A DNA stretch of 64,000 nucleotides from Halisarca cf. caerulea (Eukaryota; Porifera; Demospongiae; Chondrillida; Halisarcidae): assembly GCA_963170055.1 (NCBI GenBank), contig CAUJGJ010000144.1:67001-131000 (forward strand). The letters run 5' to 3'. Below the pieces are notes generated by a model. The model was not told where the DNA came from, made no database searches, and saw only the letters and a list, made by a program, of their open reading frames with translations. The position numbers were made by a program, and so were the translations under genes. How positions within the stretch are numbered: position 1 is the first letter of the stretch; each line of letters opens with the position of its first letter. Shown here piece after piece: positions 60,781-64,000 of the stretch.

Positions 60781-63700
60781 GTGTCCACTGAGAATGTGCG
60801 TGGTGCTAGTGCCAAATATTGGTATTAGCACCAGCATATCCAACATTACACAAATGCGCCCACAGCAGTTAAGAAACTTCATTTGTGTCCACTGGGAATG
60901 TGCGTGGTGCTAGTGCCAAATATTGGTATTAGCACCAGCATATCCAACACTACACAAATACGCCCACAGCAGTTAAGAAACTTCATGTGTGTCCACTGGG
61001 AATGTGCGTGGTGCTAGTGCCAAATATTGGTATTAGCACCAGCATATCCAACACTACACAAATGCGCCCTCAGCAGTTAAGAAACTTCATGTGTGTCCAC
61101 TGGGAATGTGCGTGGTGCTAGTGCCAAATATTGGTATTAGCACCAGCATATCCAACACTACACAAATACGCCCACAGTAGTTAAGAAACTTCATTTGTGT
61201 CCACTGGGAATGTGCGTGGTGCTAGTGCCAAATATTGGTATTAGCACCAGCATATCCAACACTACACAAATGCGCCCACACCACTTCAGAAACTTCATGT
61301 GTGTCCACTGGGAATGTGCGTGGTGCTAGTGCCAAATATTGGTATTAGCACCAGCATATCCAACACTACACAAATGCGCCCACAGCAGTTAAGAAACTTC
61401 ATTTGTGTCCACTGGGAATGTGCGTGGTGCTAGTGCCAAATATTGGTATTAGCACCAGCATATCCAACACTACACAAATACGCCCACAGCAGTTAAGAAA
61501 CTTCATGTGTGTCCACTGGGAATGTGCGTGGTGCTAGTGCCAAATATTGGTATTAGCACCAGCATATCCAACACAACACAAATACGCCCACAGCACTTCA
61601 GAAACTTCATGTGTGTCCACTGGGAATGTGCGTGGTGCTAGTGCCAAATATTGGTATTAGCACCAGCATATCCAACACTACACAAATGCGCCCACAGCAG
61701 TTAAGAAACTTCATTTGTGTCCACTGGGAATGTGCGTGGTGCTAGTGCCAAATATTGGTATTAGCACCAGCATATCCAACACTACACAAATGCTCCCACA
61801 GCACTTCAGAAACTTCATGTGTGTCCACTGGGAATGTGCGTGGTGCTAGTGCCAAATATTGGTATTAGCACCAGCATATCCAACACTACACAAATACGCC
61901 CACAGCACTTCAGAAACTTCATGTGTGTCCACTGGGAATGTGCGTGGTGCTAGTGCCAAATATTGGTATTAGCACCAGCATATCCAACACTACACAAATG
62001 CGCCCACAGCAGTTAAGAAACTTCATTTGTGTCCACTGGGAATGTGCGTGGTGCTAGTGCCAAATATTGGTATTAGCACCAGCATATCCAACACTACACA
62101 AATGCTCCCACAGCACTTCAGAAACTTCATGTCTGTCCACTGGGAATGTGCGTGGTGCTAGTGCCAAATATTGGTATTAGCACCAGCATATCCAACACTA
62201 CACAAATACGCCCACAGCAGTTAAGAAACTTCATGTGTGTCCACTGGGAATGTGCGTGGTGCTAGTGCCAAATATTGGTATTAGCACCAGCATATCCAAC
62301 ACTACACAAATGCGCCCTCAGCACTTCAGAAACTTCATTTGTGTCCACTGGGAATGTGCGTGGTGCTAGTGCCAAATATTGGTATTAGCACCAGCATATC
62401 CAACACTACACAAATACGCCCACAGCAGTTAAGAAACTTCATGTGTGTCCACTGGGAATGTGCGTGGTGCTAGTGCCAAATATTGGTATTAGCACCAGCA
62501 TATCCAACACTACACAAATACGCCCACAGCAGTTAAGAAACTTCATGTGTGTCCACTGGGAATGTGCGTGGTGCTAGTGCCAAATATTGGTATTAGCACC
62601 AGCATATCCAACACTACACAAATGCGCCCTCAGCAGTTAAGAAACTTCATGTGTGTCCACTGGGAATGTGCGTGGTGCTAGTGCCAAATATTGCTATTAG
62701 CACCAGCATATCCAACACTACACAAATACGCCCACAGTAGTTAAGAAACTTCATGTGTGTCCACTGGGAATGTGCGTGGTGCTAGTGCCAAATATTGGTA
62801 TTAGCACCAGCATATCCAACACTACACAAATACGCCCACAGCACTTCAGAAACTTCATTTGTGTCCACTGGGAATGTGCGTGGTGCTAGTGCCAAATATT
62901 GGTATTAGCACCAGCATATCCAACACTACACAAGTACGCCCACAGCAGTTAAGAAACTTTATTTGTGTCCACTGGGAATGTGCGTGGTGCTAGTGCCAAA
63001 TATTGGTATTAGCACCAGCATATCCAACACTACACAAATGCGCCCACAGCACTTCAGAAACTTCATGTGTGTCCACTGGGAATGTGCGTGGTGCTAGTGC
63101 CAAATATTGGTATTAGCACCAGCATATCCAACACTACACAAATGCGCCCAAAACACTTCAGAAAGGTCATGTGTGTCCACTGGGAATGTGCGTGGTGCTA
63201 GTGCCAAATATTGGTATTAGCACCAGCATATCCAACACAACACAAATACGCCCACAGCACTTCAGAAACTTCATGTGTGTCCACTGGGAATGTGCGTGGT
63301 GCTAGTGCCAAATATTGGTATTAGCACCAGCATATCCAACACTACTCAAATACGCCCACAGCAGTTAAGAAACTTCATGTGTGTCCACTGGGAATGTGCG
63401 TGGTGCTAGTGCCAAATATTGGTATTAGCACCAGCATATCCAACACTACACAAATACGCCCACAGCACTTCGGAAACTTCATGTGTGTCCACTGGGAATG
63501 TGCGTGGTGCTAGTGGCAAATATTGGTATTAGCACCAGCATATCCAACATTACACAAATACGCCCACAGCACTTCAGAAACTTCTTGTGTGTCCACATGG
63601 AATGTGCGTGGTGCTAGTGCCAAATATTGGTATTAGCACCAGCATATCCAACACTACACAAATACGCCCACAGCAGTTAAGAAACTTCATGTGTGTCCAC

Positions 63701-64000
63701 TGGGAATGTGCGTGGTGCTAGTGCCAAATATTGGTATTAGCACCAGCATATCCAACACTACACAAATACGCCCACAGCACTTCAGAAACTTCTTGTGTGT
63801 CCACATGGAATGTGCGTGGTGCTAGTGCCAAATATTGGTATTAGCACCAGCATATCCAACACTACACAAATACGCCCACAGCAGTTAAGAAACTTCATGT
63901 GTGTCCACTGGGAATGTGCGTGGTGTTAGTGCCAAATATTGGTATTAGCACCAGCATATCCAACACTACTCAAATACGCCCACAGCACTTCAGAAACTTC

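Larger units (their letters stand above)
50700..64000 (+). repeat. Satellite A, most homogeneous core of the right array
   Basis: About 128 monomers that differ from one another at only a few positions. Common alternatives are AATACGCCC versus AATGCGCCC, CACTTCAGAAAC versus CAGTTAAGAAAC, CATGTGTGTCC versus CATTTGTGTCC, and the CTTCTTGTGTGTCCACATGG type. Long stretches of the conserved half are identical in copy after copy. The array continues past the right edge of the window. Confidence 0.97.

Noticed and set aside
1..64000. CRISPR array
   Set aside because: Repeats are contiguous 104-bp monomers with no unique spacers. Conserved and variable halves both derive from the same monomer.
1..64000. 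rRNA, tRNA, telomere repeats
   Set aside because: No TTAGGG-type runs, no cloverleaf with A/B boxes, and no rRNA-like sequence were seen in any non-satellite stretch.

Overview
This window is almost entirely eukaryotic satellite DNA. About 61 kb of the 64 kb is a head-to-tail tandem array of a 104-bp monomer, here called satellite A, at roughly 590 copies. I see no supportable protein-coding gene, rRNA, tRNA, CRISPR array or bacterial-type operon. The apparent open frames of 60-136 codons recur at multiples of 104 bp and follow the monomer period. The long higher-order satellite array, the palindromic transposon-like insert and the 200-N scaffold gap point to an animal-like nuclear genome, probably a pericentromeric, centromeric or subtelomeric heterochromatin block. 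I do not recognise the satellite family and cannot name the species.

Layout: (1) 1-12430, homogeneous satellite A in + orientation with nested segmental duplications (offsets about 1975, 1039, 3430 and 832 bp). (2) 12431-14977, the same satellite but clearly more diverged, with a 624-bp six-monomer higher-order repeat. (3) 14963-15001, a short palindrome where the array flips orientation. (4) 14987-15487 and 16242-16866, satellite A in inverted (-) orientation, split by (5) 15488-16241, a 754-bp palindromic fold-back or MITE-like element with 18-bp terminal inverted repeats and an apparent 2-bp AG target duplication. (6) 16867-17476, an unrelated repeat of about 61-64 bp (satellite B). (7) 17477-17676, 200 N. 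(8) 17677-18380, about 700 bp of non-repetitive sequence. (9) 18381-19397, diverged satellite B with an embedded 21-bp x 8 minisatellite. (10) 19398-25500, diverged satellite A in + orientation. (11) 25500-64000, increasingly homogeneous satellite A with many higher-order repeats, the most uniform part being about 50.7-64 kb.

The window therefore reads as two homogeneous satellite arrays that decay toward a composite island at about 15-19.4 kb. Each 104-bp monomer carries a 33-nt imperfect inverted repeat (15-bp stem, 3-nt loop). Its only two non-Watson-Crick positions would be G.U wobbles in a + strand transcript. A few variant monomers carry compensating changes in both arms, though other variants break the stem. 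Recurrent breakpoints at one monomer position (CCCAG/TGGAC, or CCACTGGG on the other strand) mark the element insertion and both edges of the island.
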